From Erwinia sp050410775 (lineage in GTDB: Bacteria > Pseudomonadota > Gammaproteobacteria > Enterobacterales > Enterobacteriaceae), in assembly GCF_050410775.1 (NCBI RefSeq), contig NZ_CP191229.1: a stretch of DNA of 64,000 bases. One strand, written 5' to 3'. The position numbers and the translations under genes were made by a program. Below are positions 16,614 through 24,524 of the stretch, piece by piece. How positions within the stretch are numbered: position 1 is the first letter of the stretch; each line of letters starts with the position of its first letter. The notes beneath the pieces are model-generated. The model made no database searches and had not been told where the DNA came from. It worked only from the letters and a program-made list of their open reading frames with translations.

Positions 16614-17625
16614 ATCACATCTGGTGTCGGGGAAAACGCCCATGATAAAACGCAAGCTGCCGGCTGGCATGCCGCAAATTGCCGCACTGTTACTGGTGCT
16701 GCTGATTGACAGCCTGGTGGCGAACAGTTTTTTCTCCATCAACGTGCAGGACGGACGGCTGTTCGGCAGCCCGATCGATATTCTTAACCGGGCCGCCCCC
16801 GTGGCACTGCTGGCTATTGGTATGACGCTGGTGATCGCGACTGGCGGGATCGATCTTTCGGTAGGCGCGGTAATGGCTATTGCCGGTGCCACAGCGGCGA
16901 CGCTGACCGTCGCCGGCCACAGTCTGACATACGTGGTACTGGCGACGCTGGGAACGGGAATTTTATGCGGGCTCTGGAACGGCGTGCTGGTATCGTTGTT
17001 AAAGATACAGCCGTTCGTCGCCACGCTGATTCTGATGGTGGCGGGGCGCGGCATTGCTCAGCTGATCACGCAGGGCCAAATCGTCACCTTCAACAACGGG
17101 GCGCTGGCCTGGTTCGGTAGCGGAACCTTACTGCTGTTCCCCGTGCCGGTCTGGATAACGCTGGCCGTGGCGCTGTTTGTCTGGCTGCTGACCCGAAAAA
17201 CGGCGCTGGGCATGTTCATCGAAGCGGTGGGTATCAATTTGCGCGCCGCGCGCAATGCTGGCGTAAACGGCTGGCTGATTGTGATGACAACCTATGTGAT
17301 TAGCGGACTCTGCGCCGCCGTGGCGGGATTGATTGTGGCGGCAGACATCCGTGGCGCCGACGCCAACAATGCCGGGCTGTGGCTTGAGCTTGACGCGATT
17401 CTCGCGGTGGTGATTGGTGGCGCATCGCTGATGGGAGGGCGCTTTAATTTAATGCTGTCGCTGATCGGCGCGCTGATTATTCAGTCCATGAATACCGGCA
17501 TTCTGCTGTCGGGTTTCCGGCCCGAGCTGAACCAGGTGGTCAAGGCGGTGGTGGTGATGGCGGTACTGTTAATCCAGTCCCCACGCTTTATTCAACTCTT
17601 TAAGAGAGGGCGCAAAGGTGGTTAA
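16606..17625 (+). CDS. ytfT: Sugar ABC transporter permease YtfT
   Basis: RbsC-family membrane permease of 339 residues with eight to ten spans and the family signature TGGIDLSVGAVMAIAG; the EAVGINLRAARNAGVN cytoplasmic loop contacts the ATPase. The start at 16606 overlaps the ytfR stop and is preceded by GGAGGGG. It forms a heterodimeric channel with YjfF. Confidence 0.94.
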   Translation: MLESHLVSGKTPMIKRKLPAGMPQIAALLLVLLIDSLVANSFFSINVQDGRLFGSPIDILNRAAPVALLAIGMTLVIATGGIDLSVGAVMAIAGATAATLTVAGHSLTYVVLATLGTGILCGLWNGVLVSLLKIQPFVATLILMVAGRGIAQLITQGQIVTFNNGALAWFGSGTLLLFPVPVWITLAVALFVWLLTRKTALGMFIEAVGINLRAARNAGVNGWLIVMTTYVISGLCAAVAGLIVAADIRGADANNAGLWLELDAILAVVIGGASLMGGRFNLMLSLIGALIIQSMNTGILLSGFRPELNQVVKAVVVMAVLLIQSPRFIQLFKRGRKGG

Positions 17626-18601
17626 ACGTCATCTGCCGTTAATGATTACGCTGCTGGTGTTTGTGGCGGGCTATCTGTTCTGTCTGTCGCAGTTTCCCGG
17701 CTTCGCTTCCACCCGCGTTATCGCTAATATTCTCACCGATAACGCTTTCCTGGGCATTATCGCCGTAGGGATGACCTTCGTGATCCTCTCTGGCGGTATT
17801 GACCTGTCGGTTGGCGCGGTGATCGCTTTCACCGGCGTTTTTCTGGCGCGGGTGATTGGCGATCTGAATCTCGATCCCTGGCTGGCGTTCGCGCTGGTGA
17901 TGGTCATGGGGTCAGCCTTTGGCGCCTTTATGGGCTGGCTGATTGACGCCCTGAAAATCCCTGCCTTCATTATTACGCTGGCAGGGATGTTTTTTCTGCG
18001 CGGCAGCAGTTATCTGGTGGCGGAGAGTTCGATTCCAATCGATCATCCGCTCTACAGCACGCTCTCCTCAATGGCCTGGAAGTTGCCGGGCGGCGGGCGG
18101 CTCAGCCTGCTGGCGGTGATTATGCTGGTCGTTGTGGTGTTCGGCATCGTGCTGGCGCACAGGAGCCGGTTCGGTAATCAGGTTTACGCCATCGGGGGCA
18201 ACGCCACTTCGGCACAGCTTATGGGCATTTCTACCCGGAGCACTACTATCCGTGTCTATATGCTTTCATCTGCGCTTGCCACGCTGGCCGGGATAGTTTT
18301 CTCTATTTATACCTCAGCGGGCTATGCGCTGGCGGGAATGGGCGTGGAGCTTGATGCCATTGCTTCAGTGGTGATCGGCGGCACATTGCTTTCCGGTGGC
18401 GTCGGCACCGTGCTGGGTACGCTGTTTGGGGTGCTGATTCAGGGTCTGATCCAGACCTGGATTATCTTCGACGGCACGCTCAGTTCGTGGTGGACCAAGA
18501 TAGCGATTGGCGTCCTGCTGTTTGCTTTTATCGCTCTTCAGCGTCTGCTGACGGTGATGTGGGACCGCCAGCAAAGTGCGCCGGTGAGGCGACTGGCATA
18601 A
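17618..18601 (+). CDS. yjfF: Sugar ABC transporter permease YjfF
   Basis: Second RbsC-type permease, 327 residues, with SGGIDLSVGAVIAFTG and the loop YAIGGNATSAQLMGIS. The start is GTG overlapping the ytfT stop by eight bases, with AAGAGAGGG upstream. It is the last gene of the ytfQRT-yjfF operon. Confidence 0.94.
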   Translation: MVKRHLPLMITLLVFVAGYLFCLSQFPGFASTRVIANILTDNAFLGIIAVGMTFVILSGGIDLSVGAVIAFTGVFLARVIGDLNLDPWLAFALVMVMGSAFGAFMGWLIDALKIPAFIITLAGMFFLRGSSYLVAESSIPIDHPLYSTLSSMAWKLPGGGRLSLLAVIMLVVVVFGIVLAHRSRFGNQVYAIGGNATSAQLMGISTRSTTIRVYMLSSALATLAGIVFSIYTSAGYALAGMGVELDAIASVVIGGTLLSGGVGTVLGTLFGVLIQGLIQTWIIFDGTLSSWWTKIAIGVLLFAFIALQRLLTVMWDRQQSAPVRRLA

Positions 18602-18613
18602 GCAGGTCATAAT

Positions 18614-18648
18614 GCGGTGCGCGTCCTTTATATTCCTCCGCGCACCGC
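18614..18648 (+). terminator. Inverted repeat after yjfF, likely 3' end of operon
   Basis: Perfect 10-bp stem GCGGTGCGCG/CGCGCACCGC with a 15-base loop, 12 bases after the yjfF stop. There is no T tract, so it may stabilise the 3' end rather than terminate alone. Confidence 0.5.
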
Positions 18649-18708
18649 GCCAGACTTCCACTCAGGGTCCAGTTCGTATCAACATCGCTTTCAGACCCTG
18701 GCAAAGCT

Positions 18709-18765
18709 GAAGGCGTTGCCCGTAACGCGGACACGCCGTAAATACATTCCTCCAGGCTTGACTCA
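18709..18765 (+). repeat. Partial Y module (Y3, left half)
   Basis: Left arm GAAGGCGTTGCCCG and the following GCGGACACGCCGTAAATACAT are present. It then diverges after CAGGCTTG, about 40 bases before another complete copy. Confidence 0.85.
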
Positions 18766-18803
18766 CCAGATCTTCTTGTCGCTGTCAGGCTGGCGGCAAA
18801 GCT

Positions 18804-18904
18804 GAAGGCGCTGCCCGTAACGCGGACACGCCGTAAATACATCCGTGTAGGCTTGGTTCGCGCGTCCCTGCGCTCAACAGTCCGCTTATCCGGTCAACGC
18901 CTTC
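18804..18904 (+). repeat. Y palindromic module (Y4)
   Basis: Complete 101-bp Y unit; the arms GAAGGCGCTGCCCG and CGGTCAACGCCTTC carry two stem mismatches. The inner stem GCGGAC/GTCCGC is intact. Confidence 0.9.
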
Positions 18905-19004
18905 CGAGGTGGGCAGTGGAGTCGCTGTTTACATCTTCTGTGAGTTCCCTGATTGCCTGCAAACCTGGTTTTACCCGCAGACAACTCAGCAGCCAGCGGG
19001 CGAG

Positions 19005-19100
19005 GATAAGTGGTCAGATAAGCCGGGTCTCTGCCGCAGGGAGGCGGCAGCGAAGCCCCCACGGATGGGTTTACGGCGTCCCGGTGTTCTGCCACTTATC
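19005..19100 (+). repeat. X palindromic module (X4)
   Basis: Complete 96-bp X unit with outer arms GATAAGTGG and CCACTTATC and inner hairpin CTGCCGC/GCGGCAG. The IS-target part differs (CCCCCACGGATGGG). Confidence 0.9.
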
Positions 19101-19182
19101 GGAGCCGGACTCCGGAGCGGCATTCGTCGCAGGCTACTGTGGCTTCAGGTTTGAAAGGTCGCTTCAGGCTGGCTGCAAAGCT

Positions 19183-19283
19183 GAAGGCGTTGCCCGTAAC
19201 ACGGACACGCCGTAAATACATCCCTCCAGGCTTGGTTCGCGCGTCCCTGCGCTCAACAGTCCGCTTATCCGGGCAACGCCTTC
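19183..19283 (+). repeat. Y palindromic module (Y5)
   Basis: Complete 101-bp Y unit with perfect 14-bp arms. One base of the inner stem differs (ACGGAC). Confidence 0.9.
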
Positions 19284-19382
19284 CGCAGGTGGGCATTGAG
19301 ATCGCTGCTTACGTTTTCTTCGATCCCGCATACTACCAACCAGCCTTACTTACCCGCAGACAACTCAGCAGCCAGCGGCGAT

Positions 19383-19478
19383 GATAAGTGGACAAATAAG
19401 CCGGGTCTCTGCCGCAGGGATGCGGCAGCGAAGCCTTCATGGATGGATTCACGGCGTCCCGGTGTTCTGCCAGTTATC
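19383..19478 (+). repeat. X palindromic module (X5), left of the toxin-antitoxin pair
   Basis: Complete X unit with the variant right end CCAGTTATCGGAGCCAGG, shared only with X6 at 20473, which lies on the other side of the toxin-antitoxin genes in the same orientation. Confidence 0.9.
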
Positions 19479-19548
19479 GGAGCCAGGCTACGGAACGGCA
19501 TTCGTCGCGGTCAGCGGTGGGTTCAGTTTTGTGGATAAGATCAAGGGC

Positions 19549-19573
19549 AAAAAAAGCCGGCTGCCCGGCTTTT
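19549..19573 (-). terminator. Terminator of the toxin-antitoxin operon
   Basis: On the minus strand AGCCGG/CCGGCT with a four-base loop followed by a run of seven T, just four bases past the antitoxin stop. Confidence 0.8.
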
Positions 19574-19576
19574 CAG

Positions 19577-19957
19577 TTAGTCATCAGTCAATTGCTCTGG
19601 TTGGCAATTGTACAAGTCCGCCAGCTTCTGCAAATTCAGCTCGCGTGGTTTTTCGCTTTTCTCCATCGCTGATACAGAGGCTTGTGTAATGTTCAGTGCT
19701 TCAGCAACCTGCTTTTGCGTTAAACCACGATATAGACGCCACGCAGCATGAAGCGTAACGCCTTTCTGAATAGAAATATCGACCACTTCACCAGGGATAA
19801 AGGCATCATCATTTTTCCCCGCAGCATAGGGTACTGGCTCCCACAACTCAGGAAGATCAGAATTTTGGACCATCTTTTCAAATAGCTCAATTGGCACTAT
19901 CGCCGCTTTGCGTTTCCCGGCGCTGTCAGTGATAAATTCAATCATATCGTTTCTCAT
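19577..19957 (-). CDS. Xre-family antitoxin
   Basis: A 126-residue protein. Its C-terminal HTH_3 domain runs from about residue 70 (LYRGLTQKQVAEALNITQASVSAMEKSEK), with the recognition helix in NITQASVSAMEK. The N-terminal ~60 residues (IEFITDSAGKRKAAIVPIELFEKM) resemble the toxin-neutralising or dimerising arms of antitoxins. It lies 48 bases downstream of a RelE-like toxin gene on the same strand, giving toxin-first order as in HigBA systems. It probably represses its own promoter. An alternative start at 19945 (fifth codon) is possible because neither has a strong ribosome-binding site. Confidence 0.85.
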   Translation of the reverse strand: MRNDMIEFITDSAGKRKAAIVPIELFEKMVQNSDLPELWEPVPYAAGKNDDAFIPGEVVDISIQKGVTLHAAWRLYRGLTQKQVAEALNITQASVSAMEKSEKPRELNLQKLADLYNCQPEQLTDD

Positions 19958-20005
19958 TCAGGTAGACCGGTAGTAAAGAGGTTAGGCCGCTAAACCGGCC
20001 CTAGC

Positions 20006-20278
20006 TTAATAAGTTTTGCTGGTGCGCCGTGCAACTTGCTGGATGGCGATTATCTTGGGTTCCTCGTCTTTAACATAGTCGAATAACACACGATAGTTTC
20101 CCCATCTTAATCGGTAATCAGCTTCACCTGCCGTCAAAGGCTTTACATCCAGATTGGGTGGATGAAGCGGGAACTTTTTTAACTCCTTCACCGCTTCATT
20201 GATCGCTTCTCTGTCGCTTTTGTCTCTGATAGCAAGAAGCTGTTTCCGCGCCGCCTTGCGCCATTTCAGTTCCGGCAT
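20006..20278 (-). CDS. RelE/ParE-family toxin
   Basis: A 90-residue protein with the RelE fold: MPELKWRKAARKQLLAIR, then KPLTAGEADYRLRWGNYRVLFDYV with the conserved beta-strand Arg and Tyr, and the basic C-terminus VARRTSKTY. Relatives are ribosome-dependent mRNA interferases or gyrase inhibitors; which applies is not decidable from sequence. GAGGTAAAGGA precedes the ATG. The pair is AT-richer than its neighbours and sits between repeat copies X5 and X6, which fits horizontal acquisition. Confidence 0.88.
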   Translation of the reverse strand: MPELKWRKAARKQLLAIRDKSDREAINEAVKELKKFPLHPPNLDVKPLTAGEADYRLRWGNYRVLFDYVKDEEPKIIAIQQVARRTSKTY

Positions 20279-20445
20279 TCCTTTACCTCACAATTCTAAA
20301 ACAGATCCTCAACGGATGATATATAATATAGGGCTTAAGATCTATATTATCAGGGGTTATATAGATATATTTAATGATTTCATCTATATTTTAGCGTTTG
20401 CTATGGTTTTCGGCTGTCATAGTAATGACTAAGCGCATTGACACT
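20279..20445. promoter_or_regulatory. AT-rich promoter region of the toxin-antitoxin operon
   Basis: Very AT-rich stretch with short inverted repeats around 20319-20370 (ATATATAATATAGGG, AGATCTATATTATC, TTATATAGATATAT). It is a plausible promoter and operator for the leftward toxin-antitoxin operon; individual sites cannot be assigned. Confidence 0.45.
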
Positions 20446-20472
20446 ACCCCAAAACAGCAGCCAGCGGGCGAT

Positions 20473-20568
20473 GATAAGTGGACAGATAAGCCGGGTCTCT
20501 GCCGCAGGGATGCGGCAGCGAAGCCTCCATGGAAGGATTCACGGCGTCCCGGTGTTCTGCCAGTTATC
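20473..20568 (+). repeat. X palindromic module (X6), right of the toxin-antitoxin pair
   Basis: Complete X unit. Together with its flanks it is nearly identical to X5 over about 110 bp, including the shared variant CCAGTTATCGGAGCCAGG. Confidence 0.9.
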
Positions 20569-20650
20569 GGAGCCAGGCTACGGAGCTGAATTAGTCGCAG
20601 GCTACTGTGGCTTCAGGTTCGAAAGGGCGCTTCAGGCTGGTTGCAAAGCT

Positions 20651-20751
20651 GAAGGCGATGCCCGTAACACGGACCCGCCGTAAATACATCCGTGTAGGCT
20701 TGGTTCGCGCGTCCCTGCGCTCAACAGTCCGCTTATCCAGGCATCGCCTTC
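20651..20751 (+). repeat. Y palindromic module (Y6) with compensatory stem change
   Basis: Arms GAAGGCGATGCCCG and CAGGCATCGCCTTC. Relative to the other copies a T in the left arm is A, and its partner A in the right arm is T, so that pair is preserved. One other pair (G to A near the base) is lost. Confidence 0.9.
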
Positions 20752-20915
20752 CGCTGGTAGGCAGCAGAGTCGCTGTAAAAGTTGGCTGAGAATCCACGTA
20801 TTGTCTGCCGTTCAGGTTTTACTGCCCGATAACACCGGAGCCGATCTCCGTGTGGATTTCGTGTTGCGAAAATAAGCTAAAGTCACTGCGTACTGACGGA
20901 ACCGTAAAATGCAAA

Positions 20916-20949
20916 GAAAAAAAAGCCTGCGGAAATAATCCCGCAGGCT
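20916..20949 (-). terminator. Terminator of the araBA operon
   Basis: On the minus strand AGCCTGCGG/CCGCAGGCT stem followed by eight T. It lies 25 bases past the araA stop. Confidence 0.9.
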
Positions 20950-20974
20950 GGTTTCATCTTCAGCGCCCTGAACG

Positions 20975-22471
20975 TTAGCGCTGATTTAACCGGTAATACG
21001 CCTCGTTCCAGCGCAGCGCGTCTTTGAAGCCGTGCAGCGTGGTTTCTTCATCAATCACCACAACTTCAATACCATGCATTTCGCCATACTGACGCATATC
21101 ATCAACCGTTAACGCCTGGCTGAACACCGTATGGTGCGCGCCACCGCCCAGAATCCAGGTCTCGGAGGCGGTAGCCAGTGATGGCTGGGCACGCCACAGC
21201 GCACGGGCCACCGGCAGCTTCGGCAGCGGTTTCGGCTGTTCGATAGCGTCCACCACGTTAACCAGCAAACGGAAACGATCGCCCATATCAATCACGCTGG
21301 CGTTGACGGCACGTCCGGCTGGCGTGGAGAAAATCATCCTGGCCGGATCGGCTTTGCCACCAATGCCCAGATACTGTACGTCAATCAGTGGACGCGTCTC
21401 CTTCGCAATCGACGGGCAGACTTCCAGCATATGGGAACCCAGCACCAGTTCGTTGCCTGGCGAGAAATGATAAGTGTAATCCTCCATAAATGAGGTGCCA
21501 CCCGGCAGTCCGGTCGCCATCACCTTGAAGATATGCAGCAGAGCTGCCGTCTTCCAGTCGCCTTCACCGGCAAACCCGTATCCCTGCTGCATCAGACGCT
21601 GAACCGCCAGGCCCGGCAGCTGCGTCATGCCATGTAGCATCTGGAAGTTGGTGGTGAAGGCCATGCAGCCTTCGTCCTGCAAAAAGCGCTTAATGCCCAG
21701 CTCAATGCGCGCAGCATCCAGCACGTTCTGACGCTTTTCGCCGTTAGCGGCAGCGGCAGCGGTGAAATCATAAAGGCTCTCATATTCGTCAATCAGCGCA
21801 TTGATATCGCCTTCGCTGACGCCGTTGATCACCTCAACGAGATCGCCCACGCCCCAGCCGTTGACCGCATAGCCAAACTGAATCTGCGCCGCAACTTTAT
21901 CTCCTTCGGTGACCGCCACTTCACGCATATTGTCGCCAAAACGCGCTACCTTCAGCGTCTGGCTGGCCTGCTTCGCCGCCGCCGCCCGCATCCATTTGCC
22001 GATGCGTGTCTGCGCCGTTTTATCCTGCCAGTGGCCGGTGATCACGCTGTGCGGCAGGCGCATTCTTGCGCCGATAAAACCGAACTCACGGCCGCCGTGC
22101 GCGGTCTGGTTCAGGTTCATAAAGTCCATATCCATGCTGTCCCACGGGATCTCCGCGTTGAACTGGGTATGAAACTGCAACAGCGGTTTGTTCAGAATGG
22201 AAAGACCACCAATCCACATTTTGGCCGGAGAAAAGGTGTGCAGCCAGGTCATCACGCCCAGGCAGGACTCATCATGGTTTGCCTGACGGCAGAGAGCGAG
22301 CGCTTCATCAGGGCTTTTGACCAGCGGCTTCAGCGTCAGCTGAAACGGCAGATTGCCTTCACGGTTAAGCCCGTCCATGACCTGCTGAGCATTTTGTTCC
22401 ACCTGACGTAAGGTCTCCGCGCCATAAAGATGCTGAGTACCAATCACAAACCAGACATTAAGCTGAGCCAT
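20975..22471 (-). CDS. araA: L-arabinose isomerase
   Basis: Converts L-arabinose to L-ribulose in the cytoplasm. It has 498 residues; the E. coli enzyme has 500. Recognisable blocks include FVIGTQHLYG at the N-terminus, CLGVMTWLHTFSPAKMWIGGL, and the metal and active-site segments EGDWKTAALL, TSFMEDYTYHF and ILGGGAHHTVFS. It lies 10 bases downstream of araB. A strong terminator follows, so the araD expected next in E. coli is absent here. Confidence 0.97.
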   Translation of the reverse strand: MAQLNVWFVIGTQHLYGAETLRQVEQNAQQVMDGLNREGNLPFQLTLKPLVKSPDEALALCRQANHDESCLGVMTWLHTFSPAKMWIGGLSILNKPLLQFHTQFNAEIPWDSMDMDFMNLNQTAHGGREFGFIGARMRLPHSVITGHWQDKTAQTRIGKWMRAAAAKQASQTLKVARFGDNMREVAVTEGDKVAAQIQFGYAVNGWGVGDLVEVINGVSEGDINALIDEYESLYDFTAAAAANGEKRQNVLDAARIELGIKRFLQDEGCMAFTTNFQMLHGMTQLPGLAVQRLMQQGYGFAGEGDWKTAALLHIFKVMATGLPGGTSFMEDYTYHFSPGNELVLGSHMLEVCPSIAKETRPLIDVQYLGIGGKADPARMIFSTPAGRAVNASVIDMGDRFRLLVNVVDAIEQPKPLPKLPVARALWRAQPSLATASETWILGGGAHHTVFSQALTVDDMRQYGEMHGIEVVVIDEETTLHGFKDALRWNEAYYRLNQR

Positions 22472-22481
22472 CTATTTCTCC

Positions 22482-24164
22482 TTAAACATTTGAAGGGTGC
22501 GCGGCGAACTGCGGTTCAGCCACCTCACACCACTGAAGGTAACGTTGATAAAGTTGCTGATAGCGTGCGACACGCTCAGCATCGGGCTGAAGGGTGGTCT
22601 CGATGGGGCTGGCCATCTGCTTCTGCGCGGAGGGGACATCGGAATAAACGCCTGCCGCGACGGCTGCGAAGATAGCCGCGCCGAGCGCACAGCATTCATC
22701 AGAGGCAACGATATCCAGCGGACGGTTCATTACGTCACAGCACACCTGCATGATTGCCGGAGATTTACGCGCGATGCCGCCCAGCGTGAGAATGCTTTCC
22801 ACCGGAATGTCCTGCTGCTCGAAGCACTCCATAATGGCGCGGGCGCCAAAAGCAGTTGCGGCGATAAACCCGCCAAACAGCGTTGGGGCATCGGTGCCGA
22901 GGTTGAGATCGCTGATGACGCCTTTCAGGCGCTGATTGGCAAAAGGCGTCCGGCGTCCGTTAAACCAGTCGAGCACGACAGGCAGATGATCCAGCTGTGG
23001 ATCGGCGGCCCAGGCCTGAGTCAGATCGTTCAGCAAATTCTTCTGAATGGCGGTCAGCTCGCTGCGCAGGTGAGGGTGCTGCTCTGCGGCCTGCACCAGC
23101 GGCCAGCTCAGCAGACGGCTGAACCAGGCATACATATCTCCGAACGCCGACTGGCCGGCCTCAAGCCCGATAACATTGGGGACGACGCTGCCATCAACCT
23201 GCCCGCAGATGCCTTTAATAGCACGGTTGCCAACACGTTCTGCGTCCGCGATCAGGATATCGCAGGTAGATGTTCCGATAACTTTGACCAGGGTGTATGG
23301 ACCAGCGCCAGCGCCCACTGCGCCCATATGGCAGTCGAAGGCGCCGCCAGAAATGGCCACGCCGGTATGCAGGCCGAGCCGTTCTGCCCATTCGGTAGTA
23401 AGGCTGCCGACCGGCAGATCGGCGGTCCAGGTATCTTCAAAAAGCGGGCAATCAAGCTGGGTTGTCAGCAGGGGATCCAGCGCATTAAGGAAATCTTTGT
23501 CCGGCAAACCCTTCCAGTCTGGATGCCACAGCGATTTATGCCCGGCGGCGCAGCGTCCACGGCGGATAGCTTCAGGGCGGGTCGTGCCGCTGAGCAGCGC
23601 CGGAACCCAGTCGCACAGTTCAATCCACGAAACGGCGGCTTCGCGCACCGCGGCATCTTCGCGGCTGACGTGAAGGATTTTGGCCCAGAACCACTCGGAG
23701 GAGTAAATGCCGCCAATATAGCGTGAGTAATCTTCAAAGCGGCCGCTGTGACAGAGGGTAGTAATCTCTTCCGCTTCTTTAATAGAAGTATGATCCTTCC
23801 ACAACACAAACATCGCATTGGGGTTTTCAGCAAACTCCGGGCGCAGCGCCAGCACACGGCCCTCACGGTCAATTGGCGCGGGCGTCGAACCGGTCGAATC
23901 AACGCCAATGCCCACAACGTTCAGCCGCTGTTCGGGCGTTAATTTTGCGACAACGTCACGAATGGCCGTTTCGAACGCGTCAATATAATCCTGGGGATGA
24001 TGGCGGAACTGATTAATACGGCTCTGGCAATATTTTCCTTCCTGCCAGCGGGAATAGTTCACGACATGCGTATGTAACTCTTCGCCGCTGGCGCAGTCTA
24101 CTGCCAGGGCGCGCACCGAGTCGCTGCCAAAATCCAGTCCAATTGTGATGGCACCCAACTGCAT
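22482..24164 (-). CDS. araB: L-ribulokinase
   Basis: FGGY-family kinase phosphorylating L-ribulose, 560 residues. It has the N-terminal ATPase-fold phosphate loop (ITIGLDFGSDSVRALAVD), VGIGVDSTGSTPAPID, a GGAFDCHMGAVGAG block and the C-terminal LTLGGIARKSPAIMQVCCDVMN adenosine-binding signature. The start has GGAGAGAG upstream. It is divergent from araF and presumably AraC-activated from the shared intergenic region. Confidence 0.97.
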   Translation of the reverse strand: MQLGAITIGLDFGSDSVRALAVDCASGEELHTHVVNYSRWQEGKYCQSRINQFRHHPQDYIDAFETAIRDVVAKLTPEQRLNVVGIGVDSTGSTPAPIDREGRVLALRPEFAENPNAMFVLWKDHTSIKEAEEITTLCHSGRFEDYSRYIGGIYSSEWFWAKILHVSREDAAVREAAVSWIELCDWVPALLSGTTRPEAIRRGRCAAGHKSLWHPDWKGLPDKDFLNALDPLLTTQLDCPLFEDTWTADLPVGSLTTEWAERLGLHTGVAISGGAFDCHMGAVGAGAGPYTLVKVIGTSTCDILIADAERVGNRAIKGICGQVDGSVVPNVIGLEAGQSAFGDMYAWFSRLLSWPLVQAAEQHPHLRSELTAIQKNLLNDLTQAWAADPQLDHLPVVLDWFNGRRTPFANQRLKGVISDLNLGTDAPTLFGGFIAATAFGARAIMECFEQQDIPVESILTLGGIARKSPAIMQVCCDVMNRPLDIVASDECCALGAAIFAAVAAGVYSDVPSAQKQMASPIETTLQPDAERVARYQQLYQRYLQWCEVAEPQFAAHPSNV

Positions 24165-24524
24165 TTTCTCTCTCCAGACGGTTTCTGTTTCGGTCTGAAT
24201 ACCCTAAGAAGTTGTGGCGCGCGGCGTTAGGCTAAGGACGCTGTAGATATGCACATTCCTGTCATCACAAGCGCTTTTGTGATGGGCTTCAAATGTTAGC
24301 TTCCGGTTAAATTAGCTAAATATATGTAATAACCTGCTGTAATTGCAGGGTGTGATAGCGCTCTCCCTTTCTGATGAAGCTTGCCGTTAAAACTAGCCCC
24401 TGTCGGCGGCGTTAATCGCATCTGAGCGGAAACGCTAGCCGTTTTAAGCCCCTGAACGGGGACTATTCCGATTGTTACCGTTTACACCACACCGCGAAAA
24501 GCGGGTACTGAGCCGGAGAGCCTC
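24165..24524. promoter_or_regulatory. Divergent araB/araF control region
   Basis: About 360 bases between divergent arabinose operons. Several TAGC-bearing elements typical of AraC half-sites are seen near 24296 (GTTAGCTTCC), 24311 (AATTAGCTAA), 24393 (ACTAGCCCC) and 24436 (GCTAGCCG). CRP-like sites lie at 24278-24293 and more weakly at 24351-24366. A palindrome CATCACAA/TTGTGATG centres near 24273. Exact AraC half-site pairing could not be established by eye. Confidence 0.65.
24278..24293 (+). promoter_or_regulatory. CRP-like site in the ara control region
   Basis: TGTGATGGGCTTCAAA matches TGTGA-N6-TCACA with one mismatch. It suits cAMP-CRP activation of the ara operons. Confidence 0.5.

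Noticed and set aside
18612..18648. dif recombination site
   Set aside because: A partial resemblance (GGTGCGCG, AT-rich centre) is fully explained by a simple inverted repeat, and the conserved XerC/XerD half-sites are missing.
18617..19689. Short frames of 60-120 codons inside the X/Y repeat clusters
   Set aside because: They recur only because the repeats recur, in several frames, with no conserved start or ribosome-binding site. The palindromic structure explains the conservation better.
22497..23726. A 409-codon plus-strand frame opposite araB
   Set aside because: It is antisense to the well-conserved ribulokinase gene and has no recognisable domain.
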